From CAWUEX02 sp963921305 (GTDB lineage Bacteria > Pseudomonadota > Alphaproteobacteria > Rhodospirillales > Rhodospirillaceae): a stretch of DNA of 64,000 nucleotides. Where the stretch lies: assembly GCA_963921305.4 (NCBI GenBank), contig CAWUEX030000003.1, positions 434,001-498,000 on the forward strand, in the 5' to 3' direction. Both the position numbers and the translations under genes were made by a program. Position 1 is the first letter of the stretch. Each line of letters starts with the position of its first letter. Below the pieces are notes generated by a model. It saw only the letters and a program-made list of their open reading frames with translations. It was not told the DNA's origin and did no database searches. Shown piece after piece: positions 16,614 to 26,001 of the stretch.

Positions 16614-18587
16614 TCAGCGCTTGCCGCTCTGAACCGGTACGGACACGCCCATCACACGACCGAGGATGCTGTCCATGCTGGTTTCCCCACTGCGCGTTTT
16701 CAGCGCCTGTTCGGCCCGCATGTAGTTGTACTTCTCTCCAGTGACCGAGCGCACATCCTCTACATTGCGGAGGATCGTCGGGCGAATGAAGACCATGAGA
16801 TTGGTTTTTTGGTTCGATCGCCCTTCACTGCGGAAAGCACGACCGATGACAGGAACGTCGCCAAGGATTGGCACCTTATCGACCGTCGATTGACGATCGT
16901 CTTCGATGAGGCCGCCCAGAACGATGACTTCGCCATCATCGACCATCACCGTGGTCTCGATCTCGCGCTTATTCGTGACGAGCTCGGTAAATCCGTCGCT
17001 GACCGGGCCGAAAACGCTCGACACTTCCTGGCGAATGAACAGTTTGATGGTATCGCCGTCATTGATCTGTGGGCGCACTTCGAGCTGAATGCCGACATCC
17101 TGCCGTTCGATCTGCCTGAAGGGGTTTGTGTTGGCGCTGCCAAGAACCTCACCGGTCGTGATTGGAATTTCCTGGCCGACGATTATGCTGGCCGCCTCAT
17201 TGTCCATGGTCATGATCGACGGCGTGGACAGAACATTCGATCCGACATCCTGATCCACAGCGTTCAAGATGACGCCAAAGAGCGTGCCGCCATCTGTGAT
17301 GCCGGCACCGCCAAGGGCAAACCCGTTAAGGCCGAGCAGGCTGTTCAATGCCTGAGTCTGAAGCTGCTCGATAACCTGACTATCTTCGCCGGAGGATTCG
17401 CGGTCCGCGACGACCGCGCCCGTAAGCGCCAAAATGTTCGGAGCGGTGCTGGAGTAGTTCGCCACCGTAAACGGCACCGCGCTGCCCCGGCTGCCCGACA
17501 AGATATATTGCAGACCAAGCTCGCGGGCTGCTGTATCCGATACTTCTACAATGATCGCTTCGACCAACACCTGCGCGCGCGCCACATCCAGTTGCCGGAT
17601 AACACCATCGAGAGCTTGCTGCATCTCAGGATCAGCGCTGATGACGAGGGCGTTGGTTCCGCGATGATACGTAATGCTGGTGCGCGATCCGGCCTCGGCG
17701 CCAGATGTCCGGCTCAGAGACGCACTGATCTGTTCTAGCATCGGCACCAGTTCTTCCCCGGCGGCGTGCTTTAGGTATATGACGCGCACGTCTTCCTTCA
17801 CTTTGTTGCCGTCATCCAGCTCGGATACGACCTGGAGCATGCGCTCGATGACCAGTGGATCGCCTTTTAACAAAAGGGTGTTGCTGCGCTCGACCGGTAT
17901 CGCTGTGACATTGGGGCGTCCGCCATCTTCGCCGCGCTGCGTGCCTGCCAGGCCGGTGACGATTTGGCTCATTTCAATTGCAGACGTGTTGAGCAGTTGA
18001 ACCGGAACGATTGTCTCCATGTCACGGTCCAGCTCCGCCAACACGGCTTGTATGCGTGCCATGTTATCGGCGAAGTCAACGACGATAATTGCGCCGGAAC
18101 CAGGCGTTGCGATCACCCGTCCTTTCTGACTTGCGATCGGCCTGACGGCATTGAGCGCCGTGGTCGTATCGATGTGATGCAGGGTGAAAACCTCTGTCAC
18201 CACTTGGTCACCGGTGCGGCCATCGCGCCCAACCGGTGTAAAATTATCAGCGGCAGAGTCATCAGGAACGATTTTGTAGGCGCCGGACCCCGTCGAAACG
18301 GCGGTGAAACCGTTGACGCGCAGGGTCGACAGGAACACCTGAAACACAGTCTCTGGACCGATGGGCTCGCGTGAAATGACCGTTACCTCGCCCTTAACCC
18401 GGGGATCGACGATGAATGAACGGCCAGTCAGCATCGAGACATCGTCAATGAAGGCGCGGATATCGGCATCACGCAAGTTCAGAACCTGTTCTTGTGAACT
18501 CGCGTGGCTAGCCGGCCAGATCAGCGCGGTAACGAACAACAGCGCGATCGGGCGAGCAAGGTAAATAAGTTTTCCTAGTGTTCGCAT
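16614..18587 (-). CDS. gspD: Type II secretion secretin GspD
   Basis: 657-residue outer-membrane secretin. After a Sec signal peptide (LLFVTALIWPASHAS), the N0 domain begins with VLNLRDADIRAFIDDVS, N1-N3 repeats follow to about residue 340, and the C-terminal secretin domain contains VLSTPSIMTMDNEAA and VPILGDVPVIGRAF. The C-terminal S-domain is short, so a pilotin, if used, is not obvious. It is five bases upstream of gspE. Confidence 0.95.
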   Translation of the reverse strand: MRTLGKLIYLARPIALLFVTALIWPASHASSQEQVLNLRDADIRAFIDDVSMLTGRSFIVDPRVKGEVTVISREPIGPETVFQVFLSTLRVNGFTAVSTGSGAYKIVPDDSAADNFTPVGRDGRTGDQVVTEVFTLHHIDTTTALNAVRPIASQKGRVIATPGSGAIIVVDFADNMARIQAVLAELDRDMETIVPVQLLNTSAIEMSQIVTGLAGTQRGEDGGRPNVTAIPVERSNTLLLKGDPLVIERMLQVVSELDDGNKVKEDVRVIYLKHAAGEELVPMLEQISASLSRTSGAEAGSRTSITYHRGTNALVISADPEMQQALDGVIRQLDVARAQVLVEAIIVEVSDTAARELGLQYILSGSRGSAVPFTVANYSSTAPNILALTGAVVADRESSGEDSQVIEQLQTQALNSLLGLNGFALGGAGITDGGTLFGVILNAVDQDVGSNVLSTPSIMTMDNEAASIIVGQEIPITTGEVLGSANTNPFRQIERQDVGIQLEVRPQINDGDTIKLFIRQEVSSVFGPVSDGFTELVTNKREIETTVMVDDGEVIVLGGLIEDDRQSTVDKVPILGDVPVIGRAFRSEGRSNQKTNLMVFIRPTILRNVEDVRSVTGEKYNYMRAEQALKTRSGETSMDSILGRVMGVSVPVQSGKR

Positions 18588-18589
18588 GT

Positions 18590-19528
18590 TTATTGGACCC
18601 CGCTCAGGTCGAATGCCATGGTTTCCAAGATGCCATCACGCTCGACTTGCACCTCGACGGATGTAGCAGCCTGCAGTTCATCGACGACGTCGGTGATCCG
18701 CTCCGCACTGGCAAGGCGAACACCATTGACTGACATCACAACGTCGTTCTGTTGCAGCCCACTCAGGCGCAGAACAGCGGGGTCACTTTCCGGAGTGATG
18801 TAAAAGCCACTAATCGTATTGCCGATGACCCGCGGGCGCAGCTGGAGCCGTTGAAACGCGTCTGAGATGGACAGGCGACTGGCCGACGGACTCGCGAGAC
18901 TCCCACCCGCAGCTGGCCGGACGAGACTGCTTCCGCTTTCGGACCCGGGATCAAGCAAGAGACTTTCCCGCACGCCAGCCCGTGAAATGACGATCCGGTC
19001 GGGCAACACCTGGTCCAAGCGGACTCCGGCCATAACTTGATCGCCGACGCGGAAGCTGCCCTGCTGCTTATCGGGCGTGCGCACAATTGCGCTGCCTTCT
19101 TCGGGGTTCTGTCCGGCGCGCACACCAAAAAGCTTGAGGTCCAGCTTGGTTTCGGGCGCGGCAACCTGAGTGGCAAGGGCGGATGACTGACTTGCGACGG
19201 TGGCAAAAAACGGATCGCTATTCACCAACACCGAGAAGTCGGTTTCAGCGACCCGGGCTCCGCTGGCGATATTTTGCTCAGGGAGACGGAATTCTGACTC
19301 AGGCAGGACCGGTCCGACTGTCCACGTCAGCACCAATTGCGACCAAACAACACCGAGAAGCCCCGCAAGAATGGTCAGGACGGTGACCTGCAATGACAAC
19401 GGCGGACGGGCAATCGCACGGACTACATCCGCAGAGTCCAGACGCGGCAACCGCAGCCCTGACGGCAGGCGCATAGACGACTGGCGTTTCGACCCTCCAT
19501 CTGCTGGGCCGTCGCTAAAGTCTTGCAT
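18590..19528 (-). CDS. gspC: Type II secretion protein GspC
   Basis: 312-residue bitopic inner-membrane protein. A cytoplasmic N-terminus precedes one membrane helix at about residues 48-70. The HR domain (LDLKLFGVRAGQNPEEGSAI) contacts the secretin, and a C-terminal PDZ domain contains LRLSGLQQNDVVMSVNGVRL, so this is the PDZ type. The ATG at 19528 has GGAG just upstream and was preferred over a GTG at 19537. It is the first gsp gene, 61 bases after the TonB receptor stop in the same direction. Confidence 0.9.
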   Translation of the reverse strand: MQDFSDGPADGGSKRQSSMRLPSGLRLPRLDSADVVRAIARPPLSLQVTVLTILAGLLGVVWSQLVLTWTVGPVLPESEFRLPEQNIASGARVAETDFSVLVNSDPFFATVASQSSALATQVAAPETKLDLKLFGVRAGQNPEEGSAIVRTPDKQQGSFRVGDQVMAGVRLDQVLPDRIVISRAGVRESLLLDPGSESGSSLVRPAAGGSLASPSASRLSISDAFQRLQLRPRVIGNTISGFYITPESDPAVLRLSGLQQNDVVMSVNGVRLASAERITDVVDELQAATSVEVQVERDGILETMAFDLSGVQ

Positions 19529-19545
19529 ACTCTCCACCCATTTTT

Positions 19546-19567
19546 GTTGCCGGCACGGTCCGGCAAC
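19546..19567. other. Stem-loop between TonB receptor and gspC
   Basis: GTTGCCGG and CCGGCAAC form a perfect eight-base stem around a six-base loop. In the direction of transcription it is followed by AAAAAT rather than a T-tract, so it does not look like an intrinsic terminator. It may act in mRNA processing or differential expression between receptor and secreton. Confidence 0.5.
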
Positions 19568-19589
19568 AGAGTTTGCAAAAATGTGAAAT

Positions 19590-22166
19590 CTAGAACCGTG
19601 TCTTCAAACCAATAGAGAACGTCATTCCCAGGTCGTATTTCTCGGCAACTTGATTGCCCTGTTTGATCAGGAAATCGTCATTGAGAAGGTTCTGCGCCTT
19701 GAAGCTGACCTCATACTCACCGCCCCAGACATCAAAGGTCCGTGCATAGTTCAGGTCTAAGCTGATCGGCGGTTTTTCAACCTCGTTCGGCGCGCCCAGA
19801 CGTCCGACACCGATGATCCGTGATCCCGTGTAGTTGAGCAAAATAGAGAAGCGCTCGCGGTCTTCCACTTCATCCCAGCCCAACTGGATATTCCCCAACC
19901 AATCTGACTGCCCTTCCAGGCTTCTTTGAGAATCGGTCTCTTGAGTGGCGACGGTCGGGTCCAGGCTTACACTAGAGTCGATATACGACCCGTTGACCTT
20001 CACATAGAACTCACGCCGGTTAGCCCAGTTGCTGTCTATCCAATTAGAAACAGGGATAACCTTCTCAATCTCGGCTTCAACACCCTTAACTTCCGCGCTA
20101 AGCGCGTTCGCCCAGGAACGCAAGGGCGTGTTACCGATGAACTGATAAGTCTGCTCAATGGGGTTAGTGAAGTCTTTGTAGAACACGCCGACGGTCGCAA
20201 ACTCTCCGGGTCCGAAATACCACTCCCAGCGGGCGTCGTAGTTGTCAATCTGCGCAATCTGCAGTTCCGGGTTGCCGCGGGTCTGTTGCCCGCGATCGTC
20301 CAAGAAGAATGCCGAAGACGTTTCACGCAAATCAGGGCGAGATAGGGTTTGACTGAAGGCAAACCGCATCTGCATGTTGTCATAGAATTCCCAGGTCAGA
20401 GTCGCGGCCGGCAACACGAATTCACCCCGCTGCGTAACCGTGATGGGGTCAAGGCTGACACGATCAACGGTGTCAGTGATCTGCTTTGAATCTTCATAGC
20501 GGAAACCACCGGCAAACCGCACAAAGTCAGTTAGCTGGACATCGACACCGGCATAAAGCTGGATGTTCTCGAGGCTCGCCGTAAAGGTATCTGATGCGTC
20601 AAAGAACTCTCTGAGCTCGAAGCCGCCGGGCCCGATATTCACCGGCCCGAAGATGATTTCGGGGATAAGTTCACGAAGCTCTAGGTTCGCTCCAGCCGGC
20701 GGATTAAAGCCGTACTGAACGAACCCTGAATCTCTGCTTTTGTCTAGGTATGCAGCTCCAAGCTTAATGTCGACTGCCATATCGCCAACAAGCATCGGCT
20801 GCAGAATATCGAAGCCGAGATCATAGGTGTCATCTTTCAAGTCATTCCAACTCGTCAGGGCAGAGTCTGTCCGCAGGGGCAGACGGAACACACTATCAAA
20901 ATCGTCGAAGATGTAACGGTATTGGCGCCGCAAAGGAACTTCACGAGATGCCTTCGAATAAGACGCCCGCCAATTCAATTGAGTTTGTTCAAAGCTGGAG
21001 CTGGAATTGAACGCATCGAAGAAGTGCTCGCCGGACACCTGATTAGTCCAGAGGTAGTTCTCGATGTACTCGTTGCGAACTGATGTCCGCAGCGTTCCTG
21101 GATCAGCGGCAAACTCACCTTTCTCGATCTGAACGCGCTTTATACTCTTACGCAGAACCAACGATGTCGCCTTAACGGTGCTTTGATCGAACTCCCAGCC
21201 GAGGGAGAAGATGCCATTCAGGCCAACTTCCCATTCGGTCCGTCGCAATCCGCAGTCCGTTCCTCCGCCATCAAAATTATCGCAAATCTCTGGAGCAAGC
21301 TCGGTGCTTGGGGTCAGCTCACCAGCAGAAATCTCAAACGTTCTGAATTCGCCGAATTCGTTTCTGATTTGACTGCCGTAGTCGACCACTGCAAGCACGC
21401 CCATGCTAGAGTCAGCAAAATCAAAGCGATTGCCATAAGCCGCGTTAAAACTGGCGTCAGGCGCGTTGGGTTCGCGGTCGACCGACCAGATATTGGGAAT
21501 AGATTCACCTGCCGCTTCTAGCTGAGCCGGCGTAAAACCTTCGAGCAACGGGTTGCTGTCGATAATGTCCGGGATAGACCTCGACTTTCCAGGAAAACCA
21601 AACAGCTCTGCAGTATTGGGCCCATCGAACGTCAGACCATCTTCTAGTGTGCTGGTGGTATTGAACCCACCAGATACACCAACCTCATAGAACTCTTCGT
21701 CGGGAACCGCTTTGGTGCGTAGTTCGATCAAGCCGCCACCGAATTCGCCCTGGAACTGGGGAGAGTAAGTTTTCTGAACCAAAACACCGCCGAGCAAACT
21801 TGTCGGGAAGATGTCCAATGGAACAACACGGCGAAGGGGCTCCGGGCTCGGTATCGTCGCTCCGTCAAGAGTTGCATACGAATACCGTCCACCGAGCCCA
21901 CGAACGTAAACGAACTTTCCAGAAACAAGGCTCAAGCCAGTGACACGCTGCAAAATGCCTGTGACTTCAGAGTCGCCGGACTGGGCAAAGTCAACCTCGT
22001 CTAGCAGGCTTGAGATTTCTGAAGTGGCGCGCTTTTCATCCGGGATATAAATTCCTTGGACGACGATTTCTTCGACGTCCTGTTGTTGCGCGCTGACAGG
22101 AACAGCCATGGTGACCATAGCGGAGGTGAGGAGCGCAGCTTTGAGGCCGTAACGTTTCGATATCAT
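19590..22166 (-). CDS. TonB-dependent outer-membrane receptor
   Basis: 858-residue TonB-dependent receptor. A signal peptide (LLTSAMVTMAVPVSAQ) is followed by a TonB-box-like VEEIVVQG, a plug domain (VTGILQRVTGLSLVSGKFVYV) and a 22-strand barrel ending in the aromatic terminus GLKTRF. It belongs to the larger class with an outer-membrane-protein-like barrel, seen for carbohydrate or protein partner systems. It lies between the duplicated beta-helix lipoprotein (22268-25069) and gspC, all in one direction, which suggests co-expression with the secreton. The substrate is unknown. Confidence 0.88.
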   Translation of the reverse strand: MISKRYGLKAALLTSAMVTMAVPVSAQQQDVEEIVVQGIYIPDEKRATSEISSLLDEVDFAQSGDSEVTGILQRVTGLSLVSGKFVYVRGLGGRYSYATLDGATIPSPEPLRRVVPLDIFPTSLLGGVLVQKTYSPQFQGEFGGGLIELRTKAVPDEEFYEVGVSGGFNTTSTLEDGLTFDGPNTAELFGFPGKSRSIPDIIDSNPLLEGFTPAQLEAAGESIPNIWSVDREPNAPDASFNAAYGNRFDFADSSMGVLAVVDYGSQIRNEFGEFRTFEISAGELTPSTELAPEICDNFDGGGTDCGLRRTEWEVGLNGIFSLGWEFDQSTVKATSLVLRKSIKRVQIEKGEFAADPGTLRTSVRNEYIENYLWTNQVSGEHFFDAFNSSSSFEQTQLNWRASYSKASREVPLRRQYRYIFDDFDSVFRLPLRTDSALTSWNDLKDDTYDLGFDILQPMLVGDMAVDIKLGAAYLDKSRDSGFVQYGFNPPAGANLELRELIPEIIFGPVNIGPGGFELREFFDASDTFTASLENIQLYAGVDVQLTDFVRFAGGFRYEDSKQITDTVDRVSLDPITVTQRGEFVLPAATLTWEFYDNMQMRFAFSQTLSRPDLRETSSAFFLDDRGQQTRGNPELQIAQIDNYDARWEWYFGPGEFATVGVFYKDFTNPIEQTYQFIGNTPLRSWANALSAEVKGVEAEIEKVIPVSNWIDSNWANRREFYVKVNGSYIDSSVSLDPTVATQETDSQRSLEGQSDWLGNIQLGWDEVEDRERFSILLNYTGSRIIGVGRLGAPNEVEKPPISLDLNYARTFDVWGGEYEVSFKAQNLLNDDFLIKQGNQVAEKYDLGMTFSIGLKTRF

Positions 22167-22267
22167 TTTGGGTCCACCCACAAAGTCATGAGCAAGTGCA
22201 AAGAAAGCGCCGCAACGACTGGAAGAGACGGTGCTCGTCCTTGTCGCCGCGGCGTCTATACACGTGT

Positions 22268-25069
22268 CTAGTCGTTCAGCCAGACAGTCCAGCCGTCCGT
22301 CCAGTTGCCTGCTTCATTCTGAACCGCACCGGCGTAGGTGGTGGCATCGAAAAAGCTGTCAACTGCACTGACATCGGTCGCCGTAATGGCGTTCTCGTTG
22401 GCACCGTTGATGAAGGCGCGACTGCCGCCTGATGGAGCCACCAGAGTGCTGGACGATGTGATGTCGTTGTTGGCTTGGTTCGTCACGAAGGTCTCCAAGA
22501 CAAACGGGTCGCCATCTTCATCATCAGTCGGGTCTGTACAGGCAAGCAACGAGGATTCAATCGTTGTGTCTCCTGTCAGGTCCGTTGCTGAACTTCCCGC
22601 AGCCGTGAAAGTTGCAGTGCTATCGAGGTCGTAACACGCGTCACGCCAGTTCGTAGCAACAAGGTTCCAAATCCGACCCGCCGTGCCGCGGCGAAGAACC
22701 ACACCGGTATCACCGACTGAGGTTCCACCAACGAACGTGGCATTGGCGATTAAGCCCTGTGAGCGTGGAAGGAAGTCGTTGTTTCCTTCCAGACCATCAG
22801 CTTCGATGGCCCGGTCTGAGTTCGCCTGGTTATCGTTCTGATAAACGATAACGTGCTGGAGCTTGCCACGCCAACCTTGGGTCCAATCGATGGAGTCATC
22901 ATCGGCGCCAGTCACAACCAGGTATTTGGCATTCACTGTGCCGCCGAAGAATTCGATGCCATCGTCGGCCCCGTTATGCACTTGCACGTAGTTAACTTCG
23001 GTGCCGGAACCGACGCCTTGGAACGCAATGCCGTTCAACTCGTCGGTCGAGGTAATCGGGTTACCTGCGTACTTCACAACGGTGTAGAGCAAGTTACCGC
23101 TGTTGTCCGTATCGTCGACGCCGCCGTACAAGCCGCTGTCGCCTTCACCTTCTTCCTCACAGGTTCCAGTTTGGTTACACGTGTTCAAGGTCGCACGACC
23201 ATTGATCACGAGACCACCCCACAGACTGGTGTCCGTATCGAGGTTGGCCGTGTCATCGTCAACTGAGCTGAAGATCACAGGGGCCGTTGCGGTGCCATTG
23301 GCGCGCAGCTGGGAACCGCGCGTGACGACCAAGTAGGAGGACACATCTTCACCGAGCACCCGCACACCAGAGTCAATTGTCATGACGGCGGTGTCACCGG
23401 AAGCTAGAGGCGCGGCAGGATCTGGCCCCGCATCGATACCAACATCGACACGACCGCTGAGAATATAGTCAAACCCAGCGACGAGGCGAATGTCAGAAGT
23501 ATAAACCCCCGACAGGACACATTGGTCATCCCCCTGTGCTGTCGTACCAGTTGGGCAAACCGGATCTTCGTTCAAGCCGAAGGTCCAGCCGAGAGTCCAG
23601 TTTCCAGGAGCTGTCGCGGTCGGAACGGCGCCAATGTAGTCAACACTGTCGAAGAAAGAGTCGATTTGGCTGACGTCCGTGGCGGTAACGGCCGCTTCCG
23701 CTGTTCCATTCACGAAGCCGGACAGCGACGAATTACCGAATACGTTGTTGGACTGGTTTAGAACGAATGTTGCAAGATCAAACGGGTCGCCGGTCTCATC
23801 ATCGGTCGGGTCGTCACAGTCGAACAGTGAAGATTGGATTGTGATGTCGCCGGTAATGTTTGTGGCTGACGTTCCTGCAACGGTGAATGTCGCGTCACTG
23901 TCAAGATCGTAACACGCATCTCGCCAACCGGTGGCAACGATATTCCAAAGGCGGGCCGCTGTGCCACGGCGCAGCACGATTCCCGTATCACCAACGTCAG
24001 GCGCACCACCGATAAAGGTCGCATTCGCGATCATCGGGGCGGAGCGCGGCAGGAAGTCGTTGTTGCCTTCCAGATTGTCCGCCTCAATCGCCCGGTCTGA
24101 GTTGGCCTGATTAGGGTTCTGGATCACCAGCAAATACTGAACCTTACCTCGCCATCCTTGAGTCCAGTCTAGGGAGTCATCGTCTGCACCGGTAATCACC
24201 ACGTGTTTGGCGTTAACGGTACCTCCGAAGAATTCGACACCATCATCGGCACCATTGTGAACCTGCAGAAAATCAATCGTGGTTCCGCTGCCAACACCTT
24301 GGAACGCAATACCGTTCAACTCGTCGGTCGAGGTGATCGGGTTTCCGGCATACTTCACCTGGACATAGCGAAGTGTACCGCTATCGTCCGTGTTGTTGCT
24401 GCCGCCATACAGACCGCTATCGCCTTCCCCCTCTTCTTCACAAACACCTACTTGGTTACAGGTATTGAGCTCGGCGAGGCCGTTGATAACGATACCGCCC
24501 CACTCGGATGTATTGGGGTCGCCCGTTACGTCGCCAGTATAGACGGTGCGCTGAGTTTGGCCGAATTCGGCAGCGACATTCAGGTCTTGGGCACTGGTAA
24601 ATACAATCGGGCTTGACTGTGTGCCAGACGCCTCAAGGCGCGATCCCCGTGAAACAACCAAGTAGGAGTCGAGGTCTTGCCCGTAAACTGTCGTACCCGC
24701 TTGAATGGTCAAAGTGGCAGGTGTGCCGCCAGTGCCATCGGCGGCCGTGTTCTCACCAACGACGACTTTTCCGTTGAGCGAATAGAGGTTCCCAGAGGTG
24801 AGCGTGACGTCCGACGTAATCGTACCTGTGAGTTCGCAGTGCGTCGCCGACCCAACGGTCAGTGCAGTCGTACCGGTGGGGCAATTACCCTCACTGTCCG
24901 GAGTTTCACCACCGCCGCCATCGCCGCCGTTGCCGCCGCCGCCGACGCCGGGATTGGGGCCTTCACTGCCAGGCGAGGCAATCTCGGTCGAACTGTCGCT
25001 ACAGGCGGCTATGAAAAGAGATAGAACCGCGACTGTTAAGAGGCGGAGGAAATTTGAAACACTGATCAT
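22268..25069 (-). CDS. Large surface lipoprotein with two tandem beta-helix-like repeats
   Basis: 933-residue lipoprotein. The lipobox is FIAAC (Cys23), followed by a Gly-rich linker to about residue 60. Two homologous halves follow, about residues 62-505 and 510-933, each starting with CPTGTTA and containing TCNQ-x-G-x-CEEEGEGDSGLYGG, YAGNPITSTDELNG and WRDACYDLDS. Many Asp-rich turns (NGADDG, TGADDD) suggest calcium binding in a right-handed beta-helix-like fold. It is the first gene of the co-directional lipoprotein-TonB-gsp set, so it is a good candidate cell-surface substrate of the secreton; that is inference from context. Confidence 0.8.
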   Translation of the reverse strand: MISVSNFLRLLTVAVLSLFIAACSDSSTEIASPGSEGPNPGVGGGGNGGDGGGGETPDSEGNCPTGTTALTVGSATHCELTGTITSDVTLTSGNLYSLNGKVVVGENTAADGTGGTPATLTIQAGTTVYGQDLDSYLVVSRGSRLEASGTQSSPIVFTSAQDLNVAAEFGQTQRTVYTGDVTGDPNTSEWGGIVINGLAELNTCNQVGVCEEEGEGDSGLYGGSNNTDDSGTLRYVQVKYAGNPITSTDELNGIAFQGVGSGTTIDFLQVHNGADDGVEFFGGTVNAKHVVITGADDDSLDWTQGWRGKVQYLLVIQNPNQANSDRAIEADNLEGNNDFLPRSAPMIANATFIGGAPDVGDTGIVLRRGTAARLWNIVATGWRDACYDLDSDATFTVAGTSATNITGDITIQSSLFDCDDPTDDETGDPFDLATFVLNQSNNVFGNSSLSGFVNGTAEAAVTATDVSQIDSFFDSVDYIGAVPTATAPGNWTLGWTFGLNEDPVCPTGTTAQGDDQCVLSGVYTSDIRLVAGFDYILSGRVDVGIDAGPDPAAPLASGDTAVMTIDSGVRVLGEDVSSYLVVTRGSQLRANGTATAPVIFSSVDDDTANLDTDTSLWGGLVINGRATLNTCNQTGTCEEEGEGDSGLYGGVDDTDNSGNLLYTVVKYAGNPITSTDELNGIAFQGVGSGTEVNYVQVHNGADDGIEFFGGTVNAKYLVVTGADDDSIDWTQGWRGKLQHVIVYQNDNQANSDRAIEADGLEGNNDFLPRSQGLIANATFVGGTSVGDTGVVLRRGTAGRIWNLVATNWRDACYDLDSTATFTAAGSSATDLTGDTTIESSLLACTDPTDDEDGDPFVLETFVTNQANNDITSSSTLVAPSGGSRAFINGANENAITATDVSAVDSFFDATTYAGAVQNEAGNWTDGWTVWLND

Positions 25070-25485
25070 GTCGTCCCCGTTGATTTCACGATGGTAGGCA
25101 GGCGCGTGTCGGCACCCGAATTCGGAAGTCTCGGAGGCGAAGTATCAAAGAATAATTTTGCTGTATAGCGGTCGAGTAAATATGTAAACGAACTGTCATA
25201 CGTGCAGTAAATATGCCGGTATTACTTATTTTTTACGTATTTGTTTCATTTTGAGAACACTAACATTGCATTAGTGTGACCATGGTCGAGAGCATGGCGG
25301 CGGTGGCGCGCTCAAGGAGATATTTTTCAGCGCAGCGTAAGCGTGAAAGGCGATATCGATTGGATGTCGGCTTCATGACACTTCAGTGAAGATTGGAGTG
25401 CATGCGTTGATGTTCGATGCATTCGGAGCGAAAGTCCGCTCGAGTTTTTTGGCGCAACAAACCCGGCCCGCGGATAGGAAAGTAA
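25070..25485. other. 416-base divergent promoter region
   Basis: No gene is supported. The region is AT-rich and separates the lipoprotein/TonB/type II operon (leftward) from the Rap1a-like gene (rightward). It contains an inverted repeat and an adjacent palindrome at 25257-25287, which are the best operator candidates for the secretion operon. Confidence 0.5.
25257..25287. promoter_or_regulatory. Inverted repeat plus palindrome, putative operator
   Basis: ACACTAA-CATTGCA-TTAGTGT is a perfect seven-base inverted repeat with a seven-base spacer, immediately followed by the perfect palindrome GACCATGGTC. It lies about 190 bases upstream of the lipoprotein start and 200 bases upstream of the Rap1a-like start. 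Confidence 0.45.
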
Positions 25486-25938
25486 ATGGCTTCGATTGGA
25501 TTAAAACAGGTCGCGATCTCTTTTTGTGCCGTGGCAGCAATGACCTTTATGACTCTAAGCTCACCCAGCGCGGCGATCGGCGGCGGCGATGAGCAATTGG
25601 CCAGCACACCTCGAGCCCAAGCTAGCCAATCCACCTCTCTCGATTTCAATGTGTACTCTAATTGGTGCGTTGCCGATGAGACCCAACCTGAAAACTGGCA
25701 GGTGCAACTTGGTTACTGCCTTGGGTACTTGCAGGGACTATATTGGGGACAAGTGATCGGCTCTCCTGTCGCTGAGCGCCCATTCTGCTTGCCACCAGCT
25801 TTTCAAAAGACCGACATGGTCGCAGCACTCAGTTCGTATGCGTCTAAGTATCCGATGCAAGTTGCAGGCACTATGACCGCCGACCAAACCGCCCGTCATG
25901 TCGCTGAGGCGTTCAAAACGTATTTTGAATGTGAGTAG
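25486..25938 (+). CDS. Rap1a/Tai immunity-like secreted protein
   Basis: 150-residue exported protein with a signal peptide (VAISFCAVAAMTFMTLSSPSAA). The mature part has the Cys and Gly spacing of the Rap1a/Tai family: NWCVADETQ, LGYCLGYLQG, RPFCLPPAF and a final FEC. Known members neutralise type VI amidase or transglycosylase effectors in the periplasm, but many are orphan proteins of unknown role. No effector or type VI gene is visible. The start has an AGGAAAG ribosome site. It lies just inside the right direct repeat of the type II block. Confidence 0.6.
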   Translation: MASIGLKQVAISFCAVAAMTFMTLSSPSAAIGGGDEQLASTPRAQASQSTSLDFNVYSNWCVADETQPENWQVQLGYCLGYLQGLYWGQVIGSPVAERPFCLPPAFQKTDMVAALSSYASKYPMQVAGTMTADQTARHVAEAFKTYFECE

Positions 25939-26001
25939 CAACGGCGCAAATTATAATTAGTCAATAGACCAATCAGCCGTTCGCATATTTTTCCAGAAGT
26001 T

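Noticed and set aside
16488..17738. Long plus-strand open frame of 416 codons
   Set aside because: It is antisense to gspD, which has complete secretin motifs; the plus frame has no recognisable domain.
19546..19567. Intrinsic terminator after the TonB receptor gene
   Set aside because: In the transcribed direction the stem is followed by an A-tract, not a T-tract.
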